Virus record (IMG/VR): IMGVR_UViG_3300008266_000135
Span: 1-40,328 of that record
DNA from: a virus
Reading direction: 5' to 3' (one strand)
Length of the DNA stretch: 40,328 bases
The translations under genes and the position numbers were made by a program. The number at the start of each line of letters is the position of its first letter. Position 1 is the stretch's first letter. Below, one piece after another: positions 24,592 to 30,325 of the stretch. Under the pieces are notes generated by a model that had not been told where the DNA came from, did no database searches, and saw nothing but the letters and a program-made list of their open reading frames with translations.

Positions 24592-24933
24592 ATGCAAAAT
24601 GTTACTTATAAGGGCTTTTATATCTCATTCGAGAAAAACACTATCAATGGTTCAATTGTCGCAATGGCTTTCACTGATACCGAAACCATAAAAGAGGTTT
24701 TTTATGGCTACGGTTTAAAGGCTATTAGATATTCTATGTATGAATTAATTGATGCTTATTACGATGAAAAAAGCCCCATTCAATACCATAGGAACCCTAC
24801 AAAATGGGAGATTAATTTCGGATATGGTGCTACTCATTACGCTACATTTAATCGCTCAGAGTGTATAGATAAGCAAGGCAACATCAAAAAATGGTTCGTT
24901 TCATGTAGAGACAATCTACGTTATTACCGATAA
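24592..24933 (+). CDS. 113-residue early protein, unknown function
   Basis: ATG at 24592 preceded by AAGGGG. Sequence is tyrosine-rich and beta-prone (YKGFYISFEKNTINGSIVAMAF, then KEVFYGYGLKAIRYSMYELI) with a C-terminal Cys/Trp/Arg end. Length and position at the end of the island mark it as another early accessory gene. A strong terminator follows four bases after the stop. No family recognised. Confidence 0.7.
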   Translation: MQNVTYKGFYISFEKNTINGSIVAMAFTDTETIKEVFYGYGLKAIRYSMYELIDAYYDEKSPIQYHRNPTKWEINFGYGATHYATFNRSECIDKQGNIKKWFVSCRDNLRYYR

Positions 24934-24936
24934 ATT

Positions 24937-24958
24937 AAGCCCTCTATAGGGCTTTTTT
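24937..24958 (+). terminator. Intrinsic terminator closing the early island
   Basis: AAGCCCT (24937..24943), loop CTAT, AGGGCTT (24948..24954), running into a TTTTTTCTTTT tail. Perfect seven-pair stem directly after the last early gene. Confidence 0.9.
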
Positions 24959-25327
24959 CTTTTCTAGTATTTAACTGAAAGGGTTTATAGCCCTTTGGGG
25001 TAAGTATTACCTAAATTTTTATTACGCTTTAAATGGCGAGGGGGCTTTATATTTTATAAAATTATCGCTTAACTTTTCGAGTGGCATTGGCTTAACTTTT
25101 ATTTGTATTTCATGCACGCAATTGGCGTAAGTCATTGATTTATATAGCAAAATATTATTATTCTTTTTTATAATATATTGAAAAATATTATGTTTTTATC
25201 GCAAATGAGGTCAAAATCGTGTTTGCCAGGGAAACCTTTTAAAAAAAAATTTAGCCGACACTTTTTTGTAGGCCCACTAAAATCCATAGCCATCAGGGAA
25301 GTCTTTTAAAAAAAATTTGACGTGGAA
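24959..25327. other. Convergent intergenic region, AT-rich with repeated CAGGGAA..CTTTTAAAAAAAA word
   Basis: No credible gene. Two imperfect direct copies of about 28 bases lie at about 25228..25255 and 25296..25322: CAGGGAAACC or CAGGGAAGTC followed by TTTTAAAAAAAA and TTT. A third shorter CCAGGGAAATCTT is at about 25468, upstream of the minus gene's neighbour, and its reverse complement TTTCCCTGG is in the loop of the hairpin at 22541..22574. The rest is A/T-rich with scattered AATATTAT words. Confidence 0.45.
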
Positions 25328-25459
25328 TTATTTTCTACGCTTGCTATGTGCAATCATTTTTCTAGCAGTTTTCATGGAAATGCCAGTGCGCTTGGCTACT
25401 TTGCGTGATCCTGCTACTGCGTACATCAATCGTCTTTGGGCTGCTGATTTAAATGGCAT
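25328..25459 (-). CDS. 43-residue basic protein
   Basis: ATG at 25459 with GGAG eight bases upstream. The product, MPFKSAAQRRLMYAVAGSRK then VAKRTGISMKTARKMIAHSK, has a strongly positive charge. It resembles a very common class of short phage proteins that start MPFKSxAQRRxMYA and are often found near head or lysis genes; role unknown. It is the last gene of the short minus cassette with rusA. Too small for domain assignment, but the ribosome site and the recurrent N-terminus support it. Confidence 0.75.
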   Translation of the reverse strand: MPFKSAAQRRLMYAVAGSRKVAKRTGISMKTARKMIAHSKRRK

Positions 25460-25484
25460 GATAGTCTCCAGGGAAATCTTGCAG

Positions 25485-25820
25485 CTATTTTAACTCCACT
25501 ACGACATAACCACCAATCTCATTTGCACGATCTATGGTGATTTTAGAGAATTGTTTGTCATTGATTTCTAGCGCATCACACATACCATCTATTCCTGATT
25601 TCATACTGGAAAGCATGTTGTCTAAATCCATGTGCCTGTTGTTTGGCTTATAAAAGGTTAAATGAAGCTCTGTGTAGTCTCGTTTAGTGCTATTCATTGC
25701 ACTCTGTGTTAATTTTGCACACTCTGCCCTGTAAATGGCCTTTGCTTTAGCCTTCTGCATGTAGTGGCCTGTCCAGTTTGGTTTAAGTTCTTTGAGAAAC
25801 CAAGGGAATATAACTTTCAT
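25485..25820 (-). CDS. rusA: RusA-type Holliday junction resolvase
   Basis: 111 residues. The RusA signature is present: D65-x-D67-N68 followed by K74 and D78 (DLDNMLSSMKSGIDGMCDAL), the acidic metal-binding residues that cut four-way junctions. The N-terminus PNWTGHYMQKAKAKAIYR is the usual basic strand-helix of the family. It should act on recombination and replication intermediates, alongside ERF, SSB and NinB encoded from 28876 onward. It overlaps the upstream gene by four bases (25817..25820). Confidence 0.92.
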   Translation of the reverse strand: MKVIFPWFLKELKPNWTGHYMQKAKAKAIYRAECAKLTQSAMNSTKRDYTELHLTFYKPNNRHMDLDNMLSSMKSGIDGMCDALEINDKQFSKITIDRANEIGGYVVVELK

Positions 25821-26011
25821 TTCATCTCATCTAGTATCGGCTTGTCTAAGCAGTCTAACATGTGTTGCAATGTTTCCCTAAGTTCTTCTATATCTTCACC
25901 TGTGATTGGCAAAGGATCTGTATGTGCCAAGACTTTACCATCCTCATAGAACACTTCGCATATACCTAAGTATTCATCTTCTGTTCTTACTATTCTATGA
26001 TTCCAGTGCAT
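25817..26011 (-). CDS. Small conserved phage protein, unknown function
   Basis: 64 residues. It begins MHWNHRIVRTEDEYLGICEVFYEDGKVLAHTDPLP, a beta-hairpin-rich pattern that I have seen in many small phage proteins placed before RusA genes, and ends in a helix (EELRETLQHMLDCLDKP). The start is preceded by AAGGTGATC. Translationally coupled to rusA by an ATGA overlap, so it may be its partner or regulator; that is inference only. Confidence 0.75.
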   Translation of the reverse strand: MHWNHRIVRTEDEYLGICEVFYEDGKVLAHTDPLPITGEDIEELRETLQHMLDCLDKPILDEMK

Positions 26012-26041
26012 TTGATCACCTTACTTGATATTTTGTTGAAC

Positions 26042-26173
26042 TTAAAGCGGTAATAAGAGACGATAGGGGTGAAACCCACTATCTAGTCCATTAGTAATAA
26101 TACTAACTAACTCTCGCATAACGACCAAATTCTTCTTCCAGGCGCTGAATAAGTCAGCCAACTTCCATTTCAC
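26042..26173 (-). CDS. Possible 43-residue protein with GTG start
   Basis: A minus-strand frame from GTG (26173..26171) to TAA (26044..26042) encodes 43 residues beginning (M)KWKLADLFSAWKKNLVVMRE. It has AGG about ten bases upstream, a helical amphipathic start and a plausible composition, and it lies upstream of the rusA cassette on the same strand. It also lies inside a region full of hairpins, so the frame may be accidental. An alternative is an untranslated leader. Low to moderate confidence. Confidence 0.35.
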   Translation of the reverse strand: MKWKLADLFSAWKKNLVVMRELVSIITNGLDSGFHPYRLLLPL

Positions 26174-26408
26174 CCACTACTGCCTGTTCGTGTGAGTCGC
26201 TTTGGTAACGCTCACTGCGCTGTCTCTTATATAGCGCAATCCTATTCTTCCACGCAGCTAGATCAAGCTCTTACTAACGGATGGAGTCCGACTGAAGCGG
26301 AAATAAAAAAGCCACTTAACTCTGCTATTTCTACGGATAACATAATGTAAATCAACCCTATAAACTTACATTATGCGAAATAACAGAACTAAATGGCTCG
26401 CTAGGGTT
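26059..26408. ncRNA. Candidate structured RNA or DNA element: chain of hairpins with possible pseudoknot
   Basis: Successive stems: GAC-GATAG-GGGT / ACCC-CTATC-GTC (26059..26088); GGC-TGA / TCA-GCC (26141..26159); GTGAG-CG / CGCTCAC (26192..26215); TGCGCT / AGCGCA (26216..26238); CGGA / TCCG (26278..26290). Then a long imperfect stem-loop, 26310..26398, pairs AGCCA, TCTG, TATTTC and CATAATGTAA with TTACATTATG, GAAATA, CAGA and TGGCT. Its 15-base loop holds AACCCTA (26354..26360), complementary to TAGGGTT (26402..26408) just outside, so a pseudoknot is possible. On the minus strand the long hairpin is followed by six U, like a large terminator. Strand and function are open. Confidence 0.5.
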
Positions 26409-26416
26409 TAATACAC

Positions 26417-26432
26417 CTGATACCGCTATCAG
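26417..26432. promoter_or_regulatory. Palindrome CTGATACCGCTATCAG, operator candidate
   Basis: Six-base perfect arms CTGATA and TATCAG around CCGC, 78 bases before the GNAT gene, in the control region between divergent operons. Size and symmetry suit a dimeric HTH repressor such as the Cro-like protein at 35197..35424. No second copy was seen. Confidence 0.4.
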
Positions 26433-26510
26433 TACATAAAATATAGCACAAAATAAACTAATTTCAAATATTTCTTTCAATTGTCATAAAAGTCGTACAA
26501 AATCAAGGGT

Positions 26511-26930
26511 ATGCGTATAAAACAGGTCAATACTCTTTACGGCAGATATGTTGATCAGCTAAAGGACTTGCATAAGAAGTGCTTTCCTGCTGATGAGATG
26601 CCGTTATTTAATAAGGGTTACTGGTGGATTGTATATGATGGTGACCTACCAGTTGGCTTCTGTGGCCTGACTCATGTACCATCTTGGGATGATGCAGGAT
26701 ACCTGAATCGTGGTGGCGTAATACCATCACATAGAGGAAAAGGATTGCAACGCAGAATGATTAATGTGCGTGTGCAAAAAGCAAGAAAGGTTGGTTGGTC
26801 TTGGCTAATATCTGCAACAAGAGATAACATACCAAGCTCAAACAATCTAATCGCCTGTGGGTTTAAGTTGTATACCCCTAATCACGAATGGCTTGAAGGC
26901 CATTGTTTATATTGGATAAGGAAATTGTGA
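26511..26930 (+). CDS. GNAT-family N-acetyltransferase
   Basis: 139 residues. The acetyl-CoA loop is visible as RGGVIPSHRGKGLQRRMI (V-x-x-x-x-R/Q-G-x-G-x-x-R), followed by the NIPSSNNLIACGFKLYTP segment typical of the last GNAT helix and strand (S-N-x-L-x-x-x-G-F). The N-terminal half (YWWIVYDGDLPVGFCGLT) is the beginning of the mixed sheet. The substrate is unknown; phage GNATs can modify host proteins or modified bases. The Shine-Dalgarno spacing is poor (AAGGG almost touching the ATG). It overlaps the next gene in a TGATG, so both are co-translated. Confidence 0.87.
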   Translation: MRIKQVNTLYGRYVDQLKDLHKKCFPADEMPLFNKGYWWIVYDGDLPVGFCGLTHVPSWDDAGYLNRGGVIPSHRGKGLQRRMINVRVQKARKVGWSWLISATRDNIPSSNNLIACGFKLYTPNHEWLEGHCLYWIRKL

Positions 26931-27931
26931 TGCCAAAACAATCATGTACTGAAGAAGAATTTATACGCATATTTAACGAACTAGGTTCGCCTCAAGCAGT
27001 GGCTGATTTTCTAAACATCAAAGTAAGAAGCGTATATCGTAGAAGGAATGAATTGGCTGAACGAGGCATCATTCTAAAGACTACAAACATATCAGGCCAT
27101 TCAGTTTCATTTAATAAAGAAGATATTAAACAGAAGATGCAACAACGCTTAGAGGCAACGCATCATTCTGTTCGTAGAGGCATCACAATGGAAAAGGGCA
27201 AAGTATTAGTATTTTCTGATGCTCACTTTTACCCTGGTGATGAGACTACAGCTTTCAGAGCATTACTACATTTCATCAAAGAATTTAAGCCTGAGATTAT
27301 TGTATGCAATGGCGATGCGTTTGATGGCGCATCTATCAGTCGTCACCCACGTATTGGTTGGGATAGCAAACCATCCGTCAAAGAAGAATTAGAAGCAGTG
27401 ACTGATCACATGACTCAGATTGAAGAAGCATCCACATTTAAATCTAATCTCATTTGGACTCTTGGCAACCACGATGCACGATTCGAGACATTCCTTGCTG
27501 CAAACGCTCCACAATATGAAGGTGTAAAAGGTTACTCACTCAAGGATCACTTTCCATTATGGCAACCTTGCTGGTCTTATTGGATTAACGACAACACTGT
27601 TATTAAGCACAAGTGGAAAGGTTCATTTGGAGCAGGCAGAGCAAACGCATTAAACGGTGGTAAGCATTTTGTTACTGGTCATACTCATGTGTTAGCTGTA
27701 CAGCCAGTAACTGATTACAACGGTACAAAGTATGGTGTGCAAACAGGTATGCTTGCCAATCCTGATGGTGATCAATTTTCGGATTACACAGAAGATAACC
27801 CTAAAGATTGGCGTAGTGGTTTTGCACTACTAACTTATGAAAGAGGACAACTCCTGATGCCTGAACTCATACAAGTATGGAATGAAAAAGCAGGAGAAGT
27901 CCAATTTAGAGGACAGATTATTTCTGTGTAA
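26930..27931 (+). CDS. HTH-metallophosphoesterase fusion
   Basis: 333 residues from the ATG at 26930, which overlaps the GNAT stop. Residues 1..50 form a helix-turn-helix (SPQAVADFLNIKVRSVYRRRNELAERG). Residues ~90..330 carry all calcineurin-like motifs: D97-x-H99, NGD 127..129, GNHD 179..182 and GHTH 250..253. The enzyme is thus a two-metal phosphoesterase brought to DNA by its own HTH; substrate may be nucleic acid ends or nucleotides. Pairing with GNAT in one unit is notable. The 3' end overlaps the converging DUF3310 gene by 14 bases. Confidence 0.9.
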   Translation: MPKQSCTEEEFIRIFNELGSPQAVADFLNIKVRSVYRRRNELAERGIILKTTNISGHSVSFNKEDIKQKMQQRLEATHHSVRRGITMEKGKVLVFSDAHFYPGDETTAFRALLHFIKEFKPEIIVCNGDAFDGASISRHPRIGWDSKPSVKEELEAVTDHMTQIEEASTFKSNLIWTLGNHDARFETFLAANAPQYEGVKGYSLKDHFPLWQPCWSYWINDNTVIKHKWKGSFGAGRANALNGGKHFVTGHTHVLAVQPVTDYNGTKYGVQTGMLANPDGDQFSDYTEDNPKDWRSGFALLTYERGQLLMPELIQVWNEKAGEVQFRGQIISV

Positions 27932-28181
27932 TACCAAACATTGATTCAACTTCGTTTTGGCACTCAATCTCTTTTTTCTTAGTTTGCAATTCAATAAGCA
28001 ATTCAATGTAATGCTTGGCCTTTAATAAATCGTTCAAGCCACCCTTGTCTTGCCATCTTGAAATGTACTTGATTACATTGCCTTCCATGTAACCAATGCC
28101 GTTCATGTAGATGTACTCTACTGGCTGAATAATCTTATTTTTATAATGATTACCTGATACTTGTTCGTTTAGTGCGCTCAT
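27918..28181 (-). CDS. DUF3310 protein (T7 gp1.7-related family)
   Basis: 87 residues from the ATG at 28181, chosen because AGGAGA sits seven bases upstream; the longer frame is not needed. NHYKNKIIQPVEYIYMNGIGYMEGNVIKYISRWQDKGGLNDLLKAKHYIELLIE is the full DUF3310 signature (H-Y, QP-x-E, G-N-x-x-K-Y-x-x-R, G-x-x-D-L-x-K-A). T7 gp1.7, a nucleotide kinase acting on dTMP/dGMP, belongs to this family, so a nucleotide-metabolism role is plausible. An inverted repeat in its leader (28247..28286) may regulate it. Confidence 0.9.
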   Translation of the reverse strand: MSALNEQVSGNHYKNKIIQPVEYIYMNGIGYMEGNVIKYISRWQDKGGLNDLLKAKHYIELLIELQTKKKEIECQNEVESMFGITQK

Positions 28182-28246
28182 AATTTCTCCTAAGTTAATT
28201 GGTGGTGGGAAGTGTAGATTATCAGCCCACCCCTGATTTTGAAAGG

Positions 28247-28286
28247 TCTGTATAGCCAAAAAACTATCTCGGGGGAGCTATACAGA
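28247..28286 (-). promoter_or_regulatory. Ten-base inverted repeat in the DUF3310 leader
   Basis: TCTGTATAGC (28247..28256) and GCTATACAGA (28277..28286) are perfect reverse complements around a 20-base spacer with a C5/T6 mix on the minus strand. It lies 66 bases before the DUF3310 start. It could be an mRNA hairpin that regulates expression or a protein-binding site. Confidence 0.5.
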
Positions 28287-28334
28287 TCACGCTATCTTTT
28301 TGCATCTACCAGGCGACTCAGTAAGCGTGTTTTA

Positions 28335-28493
28335 TTATGACCCCCTTAAATTCCGTTTATCGTAGCAGTGATGGCATAACCATTTTTGATTCATGCCTTC
28401 GTTATATTTAATAAATCCACCTGTCTCGCTATTCTTTTTTTGCTTGCAGTTTTCGCATAAGCGTAGAAATGGATTGTTGTTCTTCGTGTTCAT
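28335..28493 (-). CDS. 52-residue zinc-ribbon protein overlapping the Ref-like gene
   Basis: ATG at 28493, TAA at 28337..28335. The frame is shifted relative to the upstream gene and overlaps its last 65 bases. The product contains two CxxC knuckles, CENC at 13..16 and CHHC at 40..43, separated by 23 residues with basic ends: a zinc ribbon. GGAA lies about nine bases upstream of the ATG. Such a pattern would not arise easily by chance. Small zinc ribbons in phages often bind nucleic acid or modify RNA polymerase or nuclease action; here the partner could be the Ref-like nuclease with which it is coupled. Confidence 0.72.
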   Translation of the reverse strand: MNTKNNNPFLRLCENCKQKKNSETGGFIKYNEGMNQKWLCHHCYDKRNLRGS

Positions 28494-28755
28494 TAATTAA
28501 TTCCAATGTTTTTTCTAAGAGTTGTTCCTCGGTAACCCCATATACCTTTTCAAAAGCTCGCCTTCCCATCCCATGTATTCCAACGTTGCCTCTGTGGTGA
28601 GATGGGCAGAGTCCGATAACTGGGGCTGTGTCTCTTTTACCTGCTCGTCTAATGTGATGGACTTCGCAAGGGGATTCTCCGTACCCAAGATAACGACACA
28701 AGGAACATCCGAGACGTGCCACTTGGTCATAATGTTTCCTTTGTTCTTTAGTCAT
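28429..28755 (-). CDS. Ref-like HNH nuclease (RecA-dependent nuclease family)
   Basis: 108 residues. Conserved residues: C17-x-x-C20, C30, H33-H34 in CEVHHIRRAGKR, C50-x-x-H53-H54 in LCPSHHRG, and GIHGMGRRAFEKVYG. This is the pattern of phage P1 Ref-type proteins, which are HNH nucleases active at RecA filaments. It would help recombination in concert with the SSB and ERF genes divergently encoded to the right. The stop lies inside the small zinc-ribbon gene. Confidence 0.87.
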   Translation of the reverse strand: MTKEQRKHYDQVARLGCSLCRYLGYGESPCEVHHIRRAGKRDTAPVIGLCPSHHRGNVGIHGMGRRAFEKVYGVTEEQLLEKTLELINEHEEQQSISTLMRKLQAKKE

Positions 28756-28875
28756 TCAACTATCGTAATGCAATTTTGCACTGAGAGTAAGCCTAATTTC
28801 ACATCGTGATAAACATTTAAATACTTGTTTACTGTCTGTTGAAATCCAAGATATTCTACCAATTCACAACTTTAT
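28756..28875. promoter_or_regulatory. Divergent control region between Ref-like and replication operons
   Basis: Contains TGCAATTTTGCACTG (28769..28783, related to the dispersed palindromes) and GTGATAAACATTTAAATA (about 28806..28823) followed by TGTTGAAATCCA. Nearly the same pair of words (GTGATAAACATATAAATA, then TTGTTGAACATCCA) occurs at 22856..22908 before the early island. Both regions precede plus-strand early operons, so shared promoter or operator elements are likely. Confidence 0.5.
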
Positions 28876-29109
28876 ATGGAACTAATTGTGCTTACTGATC
28901 AAGAGAAACAGATGTTAAAATCGGTTGCTCGACACCCATTCGATGCCAATATGGGTAAAGAGAACCCGAGGCTTGATGCTATGACAACTAGCATTAAGTT
29001 AATCAACCCAAAAGCATTTCTAACGGATGCAGATTTGCCTAATAGAAGGTTTTTTCATAAACCAAACCTAAGCATCCCATTTTTATCATTCCTAGAGGAA
29101 AAAGTATGA
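28876..29109 (+). CDS. Small protein before SSB, unknown function
   Basis: 77 residues; the ATG at 28876 has no clear Shine-Dalgarno. Sequence LTDQEKQMLKSVARHPFDANMGKENPRLDAMTTSIKLINPKAF is helical then mixed, with a basic character. It is first in the replication operon and overlaps the SSB start by four bases, so expression is coupled to SSB. No family recognised. Leaderless translation or use of the GTG at 28888 is possible. Confidence 0.65.
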   Translation: MELIVLTDQEKQMLKSVARHPFDANMGKENPRLDAMTTSIKLINPKAFLTDADLPNRRFFHKPNLSIPFLSFLEEKV

Positions 29110-29489
29110 GCAACGATTTAAACCAGTGCCAGTTTATTGGCCGTCTTGGTAAAGACCCTGAACTTAAATACCTACAATCAGGTGATGCAGTAGCTAACTT
29201 TACCTTGGCTTGCGGATGGAAAACCAAGGAAAAAGAAGGCGTGGAATGGATCAACGTCACCGCCTTTGGTAAAAAGGGTGAGCTAGTTGGTCAATACCTT
29301 AAAAAGGGTTCACAAGTATTTATCAGTGGCCGTATGAAAACAGATAAATACACCGACAAGAATGGCGTTGAGAAATACTCTACCAAGATTCAGGCTGAGA
29401 CAATCCAATTCCTAGGCAAGAATGAAGCTGCCGATGCAATTGCACCAGTTGTAGCACCAACTACGGATGATTCTGACATCCCATTTTAA
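29106..29489 (+). CDS. ssb: Single-stranded DNA-binding protein
   Basis: 127 residues. An OB fold with NQCQFIGRLGKDPELKYLQSGDAVANFTLAC and WINVTAFGKKGELVGQYLKKGSQVFISGRMKTDKYTDKNG, the standard bacterial SSB blocks, and a C-terminal acidic tip DDSDIPF that recruits partner proteins. The linker is very short. AGAGGAAAAAGT lies before the ATG. It protects ssDNA during replication and supports ERF annealing. The host-like tail suggests it may dock host replication proteins. Confidence 0.95.
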   Translation: MSNDLNQCQFIGRLGKDPELKYLQSGDAVANFTLACGWKTKEKEGVEWINVTAFGKKGELVGQYLKKGSQVFISGRMKTDKYTDKNGVEKYSTKIQAETIQFLGKNEAADAIAPVVAPTTDDSDIPF

Positions 29490-29509
29490 TAGTGCAATAG
29501 TGCACTAAT
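29489..29509. repeat. TAGTGCAATAGTGCACTA repeat after ssb
   Basis: Variant of the dispersed palindrome: AATAGTGCAATAGTGCACTAA directly after the SSB stop codon. It lies 25 bases before the ParB-like gene and might be its binding site or a control point. Confidence 0.6.
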
Positions 29510-29533
29510 TAGTAATTTAACGAGGAAACAATC

Positions 29534-30325
29534 ATGGTTTTACATGAGTTATGCAGTCTATTCCCTAAAATTGATGGGGAAGCCTATGAAGTATTAAAAG
29601 CCGACATCAAAGCCAATGGTTTAATAAACCCAATCGTTTTGCTAGGTGACAAGATTCTTGACGGTCAAAACCGTTACAGAGCCTGTCAAGACCTAAAGAT
29701 CAAGCCTAAGTTCATTGAGTTTAAGGGTGACAATGTGCTTGAGTATGTATTGGCACAGAACCTACACCGTAGACATTTAACAGCAGGTCAATCGGCTGCA
29801 ATTGTTGCACTTGCCCAAGATTGGGAGAAGGCACAAACAGTAGGTGCTAAGTCCAAGCAATCAGATACAACCACAGTTGCTAAGCGTGCAGAACAATCAG
29901 GTGCATCACGCAGAACACAGATCACTGCTGACAAGGTTGCCAAAGAAGCCCCTGAACTTGCCAAGAAGGTTGCCACTGGTGAAATGACCTTGGGTGAGGC
30001 AGTTAAAGAGATTGCACCACCTAAGCCTGAAGATGAGGCATTTGATCATTTTGATGTGACCGAGGCATATGAGGCAGAAGTTAAAGAGAATAAGCGCCTA
30101 AATGGACTTATTGAAGCCCTTACAAGCGATGATAAGGATAAGGAGATACTTACATTGTCTGAGCAGATTAAGAGCCTAGAAGGGCGTATTAATCAAGCCG
30201 TAAAGACAGAGGCTGAGGCAGTCAAGCAAGCCAAGTATCAAGCAAGTTTACTGACCAGTATCCGTAAGTTGCTAGGATGCGAACAGAACTCTGACATCTT
30301 GCTAAGAATCAAGGTTCTTAAATAA
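29534..30325 (+). CDS. ParB/Srx-like domain protein
   Basis: 263 residues. The N-terminal ParB domain is seen in ALKADIKANGLINPIVLLGDKILDGQNRYRACQDL (G-x-x-x-P-I-x-L, D-G-x-x-R, R-x-x-A), then EYVLAQNLHRRHLTAGQSA, the conserved N-x-x-R-R-H-L motif of phage ParB-like proteins. The C-terminal third is a coiled coil with Lys/Glu repeats. In lytic phages these proteins usually act in DNA processing or regulation, not plasmid partition; some are nucleases or CTPases. TAATG coupling to the helicase suggests shared function. Confidence 0.87.
   Translation: MVLHELCSLFPKIDGEAYEVLKADIKANGLINPIVLLGDKILDGQNRYRACQDLKIKPKFIEFKGDNVLEYVLAQNLHRRHLTAGQSAAIVALAQDWEKAQTVGAKSKQSDTTTVAKRAEQSGASRRTQITADKVAKEAPELAKKVATGEMTLGEAVKEIAPPKPEDEAFDHFDVTEAYEAEVKENKRLNGLIEALTSDDKDKEILTLSEQIKSLEGRINQAVKTEAEAVKQAKYQASLLTSIRKLLGCEQNSDILLRIKVLK

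Noticed and set aside
25180-25310. Minus frame of about 42 codons (MAMDFSGPTKK...) in the convergent gap
   Set aside because: No ribosome site, runs through poly-T repeats, and the start lies in the repeated CAGGGAA word; no family likeness.
26040-26100. Group I intron core, suggested by GATAG/CTATC pairing and a TAGTCC word
   Set aside because: No P/Q/R/S set, no split gene on either side, and flanks belong to divergent operons.
26100-26300. tRNA or tmRNA in the structured intergenic region
   Set aside because: No cloverleaf with seven-base acceptor and TTC-containing T arm could be formed, and no CCA end; stems are unrelated local hairpins.
28515-28730. Second frame inside the Ref-like gene (71 codons)
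   Set aside because: No ribosome site or recognisable motif; unlike the zinc-ribbon frame it has no cysteine pairs and lies fully within the nuclease.
29534-30325. ParB-like gene as evidence of plasmid-like prophage partition
   Set aside because: No ParA partner and no parS consensus; ParB-like proteins are common in lytic phages.
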